In this document: positions 60,605 to 64,000 of the stretch, piece after piece | Numbering within the stretch: the first letter of the stretch is position 1 | How the letters are laid out: each line of letters opens with the position of its first letter | Origin: Parelaphostrongylus tenuis | Lineage: Eukaryota > Nematoda > Chromadorea > Rhabditida > Metastrongylidae | NCBI GenBank assembly: GCA_019055375.1 | Contig: JAHQIW010002093.1 | Coordinates: 434,001-498,000 of the forward strand | Reading direction: 5' to 3' | DNA length: 64,000 nt | Notes under the pieces: model-generated | Seen by the model: only the letters and a program-made list of their open reading frames with translations | Told to the model about the DNA's origin: nothing | Database searches by the model: none | Made by a program: the position numbers and the translations under genes

Positions 60605-60905
60605 CTAATCGGGCAGCGCAGCATGTGGAGTGTAGGGTAGGTGCGACAGGTCCTCGACTTCCTCCAGTTCTTTGAATTCTTTCATAGCCTTCTTTGGGGT
60701 GCAAGGGTCCCTGTAGTACGAGGTGTGATTAGCAGTTTTTATTCGGAAAACGTATCGACGTTTTTCGTCTTCTTCAGAGCCGGTGGTGCGAGGCGATCGT
60801 CCACTATTATTCGTCCTCGTTGTGACACTTCGCGTTCGTCTCACTCCAATCTGATCATGTTGCTGTGCAGCATTGCTGGAATAAAAAACTTCACCTGACG
60901 AGCTC
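60605..60905 (-). mobile_element. Penelope-like terminal fragment, copy C unit
   Basis: On the minus strand: GGCTCTGAAGAAGACGAAAA, then CGTCGATACGTTTTCCGAAT and AAAAACTGCTAATCACACC. This is the longest of the three duplicated copies. The 111-codon minus frame across it is not conserved in the other two. Confidence 0.5.
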
Positions 60906-63755
60906 CCTATGTACAAAGTGAATATCGTGCTAATTAGCAATATGCTCTGCTATGCTATTGCTATTTGTTAATCATCTACTGCTAGTGGCAAGTATTTTAT
61001 ATAAGAAACTCGTCAAATGGGTTTATTTAGGTTAGTTTACTTTGGGCTCATGAAGTCACCACTACTATAGCAACTACAATGCAATGCTAGAAATTCTTTC
61101 ACTTTCTACTACCCATCTTTCCCAAAAACTTCGTTTACACAGCAATGTTCCTCTTTTTTTGTTAGCGAAGAAAATACTTTGATGGATCAGTTAACTGAAG
61201 AAAAAATGAATGAGAAAGATATGACAGGCGACTTCTAACAGATAGTGAATTTGAGTATAGGTACTGTATGATGAAAATGATGGTAGGCGAGACAAGCTAT
61301 CAAATGCAGAAAAAATTTGTACTGGCTCAATTTGTATCAAAATATTTTTGAGTAGCTAATACGACTACGTAATATAAAGTGCAACGTTTCAGCTTTTGTT
61401 TGCTAACACTCTTTTTTCTGAGGCACGCTGTGAGATACAATCAACAAGAGTGCTGAAAAAGAAGCAATACTTGGGATCACAAGTGCGCTTTGAACGTGTG
61501 ATTCTTTTCTGCAAAGGTCGCATACATCCACCACATCAAGCAAGGCTTTTGCACTTCTTTTTGCTCCTTTTCAATCAGACGTACGATGATTCGAAACGTT
61601 TCGGATGTCATGCGGCGACATGTGGCGCACAATAATTTATCTCTTTGTATTTTATTCTATCTCTCCTTCACTGAAATCCGACAATTTTTCATTCTTCTTC
61701 TTATCAATGGGCACTTTCGAGCAATAGCAGTCAAGATTATGTTTGGGCTACACTGGACTTTAAATTCTGCTGTGATTGAGAAACATGAATTCTGAAAGTT
61801 AAACGGGCACGTATCATGTTATGGTTCGAGGTAACCTGCAATTTACATGTGTGGTCTTGGCTTGATCCCAGTGTTTCCGGCTAACCAAACTTTTCATACA
61901 GGACTGCCAAATTAATGGTTTACATGTCTGGAAGGGTATCGGCACTGATTGAATGTATCGTTAGCCCAGCGCGAGTCATCAATGGAAACACATTCAAACA
62001 GTCTAACGTTGTTTACAGAAGCTGAATGCACCGCGCATCTCTCAGGGATTGATTAGCTCTGAAACTCTATCTCTTCCTTTTACTAGTGGAAAGGGATCAT
62101 ATGCGGAACTCTACTGTCAACTATGTTGCAGAAAAATGACACACAATATCTCTAAAATTGTTCTACTGCTCTGCTCCAGTACAATATCTTTTCAACTTTT
62201 GTAAAACTAACAAATGAAAAATATTTTTTCACAATGTAAGTCGCAGTGAAAATGCCGAATATTAACGAATTTGAAGACCAAGACGACACGACACTATGAA
62301 ATAACACCTAGTATGCAGTCTCCTTACAAGAAACAGTCCTTCTTAGAGGATTAAACTAGCTCGCGATCTAACTGTTTATTATTTACCCAATGATGTTAAG
62401 TGACGCGCAAAATTTTGCGTCAGGCGGGACTCGAACTCTCAGCTCACCCTATGTTTACGATTAGAAAAAGATTAGAAGACAGGTAGTCCCATAAGCAAAA
62501 TAGAATTTTTCCTTAAACTTGTAAGCCTCCTAGAAGTTTAATAAGAATTTGCTCGTTCAATGAGGAAAGAATTCTGATAGACCACAGGCTCCTCTTTCCA
62601 TTGTAAGAATCGGTTTAGAAGAAACAAATTAATTTATGAGGACTATTCTTAATCGAGATAGGCCCTTGGTACAAACGGGTAGAGTGCATCATAGCTTAGT
62701 AAAATCTTAGAGCCATCCAATTAAGTGCTATTTCGTCTATTTCTCTATGTTGTTCCAACTTAATAAACTATTCGCTTTCAGACATTCGCTGAATTAGTGC
62801 GCCAAGGAGCCGCTCTTTATTAACTCTATCAGGAAGGCTCAAAGTCTTGTTTGATGAAAGCAGTAAAGCGTATAGCGGATTCATTGTCGCAGACCATACG
62901 CTAACTACTTAGTAAACGTTTTCGACTGGAGACTTTAATAGAGTACATCGGCCCCAAAGCGATCTGAGTTTGCTCGTACAGTAGCGGCTTTCATGAGTAC
63001 AAAAATTTGCTAATGGTCGAATATCACCACTCGATCATTTTTGGCATTTTCGTGGAGGGCTTCGAACATTTTGATTGGTTTCATTGACGAATGTAATTTA
63101 TAGGTACATTTTCTTTAGTTTTGAAACCTCAAAACCAAAATATTCTTTATTTGAAAGTTATGAAAAGGCAGTAAGATGTTCGAGTGTATTGGGGCAAACG
63201 TGCTGATGCGAAATGAATAAACGCGAGTTAATAGGTCATATTATGTCAACATTCTTCTAATTCTATTCCACATCTACTCTACCGTAAGAAAATAATGAAC
63301 ACTAAACAAAAGTTAGAATAGTGTACTTCATTTCACACAGTCAAATCACTTCTCAGCATCATTGCGATACAAACTTACCTTGCGCAGAAAGTAGCTGGAA
63401 CTGATAGCTTAAATTGCTTGTTGCGTTCACACTAGATTATAATTATTCTCAAAAGGAGCTGCTTACACTGACTGTAATTACATCCTTTTTTTCTTCTTCC
63501 TGCTAAGATAATTAGACCCTTTCAGGCATTTTTATTGATAACGAGAAGAAAACAAAGTAACAAAACGAAATTCTTGATGCAAATGGTTATATAAAATAAG
63601 GATATTTCAAATGTTGTACGTACCCTCAAACGACTTCTAAGCACTGCAATGCCCGGTTATCACGTCTCTGGACATGCAGTGGTGATATGTTATTTCTTCC
63701 TTGTGTGAAGTAAATTTTCACTTTGCACGTGGCAGTGTAACATGTTCGTCGACAA
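60906..63755. other. Conserved upstream block, copy C
   Basis: Colinear with 7,291-9,620 and 43,200-45,780. Landmarks are GAAAAAATGAATGAGAAAGA at about 61,199, CCGGCTAACCAAACTTTTCA at about 61,877 and ACATTCTTCTAATTCTATT at about 63,250. Confidence 0.5.
62385..62455 (-). repeat. tRNA-like repeat fragment
   Basis: TTTTGCGTCAGGCGGGACTC with GAACTCTCAGCTCACCC is the B-box half only. Counterpart of 44,620-44,725. Confidence 0.45.
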
Positions 63756-63759
63756 TTCC

Positions 63760-63895
63760 TTTATTTGAAGAGGCCTTCCTTGAAAGGCATTGGCTCAAAC
63801 GAATGGCACTGTGCAACTGACGAGGCTTTGACGCCGATACACGTGTACTGCACTGTATAAGTACCTATGAAAGACCTCATGAAAGGCTCAAGAAA
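63760..63895 (+). repeat. CACGTGT-core repeat
   Basis: GGCTCAAACGAATGGCACTG, then GACGAGGCTTTGACGCCG and ATACACGTGTACTGCACTG. Closest to 53,395-53,530. Confidence 0.65.
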
Positions 63896-64000
63896 AATTT
63901 ATTATCAGATTATACCGTTTCGAGCGAGGTCTGAAAACAATTGAATATGAAGGTATGTCCAATCAATTATGATAGCTACCAACTTCAGCATGGTTAGAAC

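Noticed and set aside
60605..60940. 111-codon minus frame with acidic and basic clusters
   Set aside because: It spans a Penelope-like end, and the two duplicated copies do not keep it open.
1..64000. CRISPR arrays, rRNA genes, bacterial-type operons or riboswitches
   Set aside because: Nothing of the kind was seen. The direct repeats present are microsatellite or short AT-rich motifs, and the context is eukaryotic.

Overview
The window looks like AT-rich nuclear DNA from a clade V (strongylid, hookworm-like) nematode. The support is small exons with GTAAGT/GTGAGT donors and TTTCAG acceptors, serpentine chemoreceptor genes of the nematode Srx type, RTE-type reverse-transcriptase debris of the kind common in strongylid genomes, a Penelope-like element, and many tRNA-derived short repeats. 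No species can be named from sequence alone. No rRNA, CRISPR, operon or convincing functional tRNA gene was seen.

The main structure is a segmental duplication present in three head-to-tail copies, all on the minus strand. Each copy carries an eight-exon Srx-type receptor gene plus 3 to 5 kb of upstream DNA. Copy A (about 2.3-9.6 kb) shows exons 1-3 and runs off the left edge. Copy B (about 28.5-45.8 kb) has all eight exons at 30,613-40,662. Copy C (about 49.9-63.8 kb) has all eight at 53,942-60,068. Copies B and C also carry, downstream of the main gene, the remnant of a second receptor exon (29,445-29,587 and 51,635-51,805), with a TAA at the same codon in both. A has no broken frame in what is visible. 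B and C are disrupted by several one-base length changes, which could be decay or assembly error. A fourth, short fragment of the upstream block lies at 25,985-26,560.

Between copies A and B (9.6-28.5 kb) lie Penelope-like termini, a 5'-truncated Penelope-like element with a GIY-YIG endonuclease frame (19,774-21,150), a membrane-protein exon (18,623-18,789), and a candidate multi-exon gene of unknown function with a Cys-rich segment and an Asn/Tyr-rich end (21,546-23,691). A mariner transposase remnant and several SINE-like repeats are also there. Between copies B and C (45.8-49.8 kb) is a candidate Pro-rich two-exon gene fragment on the minus strand (47,132-48,399).

The copies allow repeat insertions to be dated. 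A SINE sits in intron 7 of B but not C. About 4.7 kb containing RTE debris sits in intron 4 of B but not C. A foldback tRNA-like element, with a likely target-site duplication, sits in the C unit but not the B unit. All gene models are read by eye and unsupported by transcripts.
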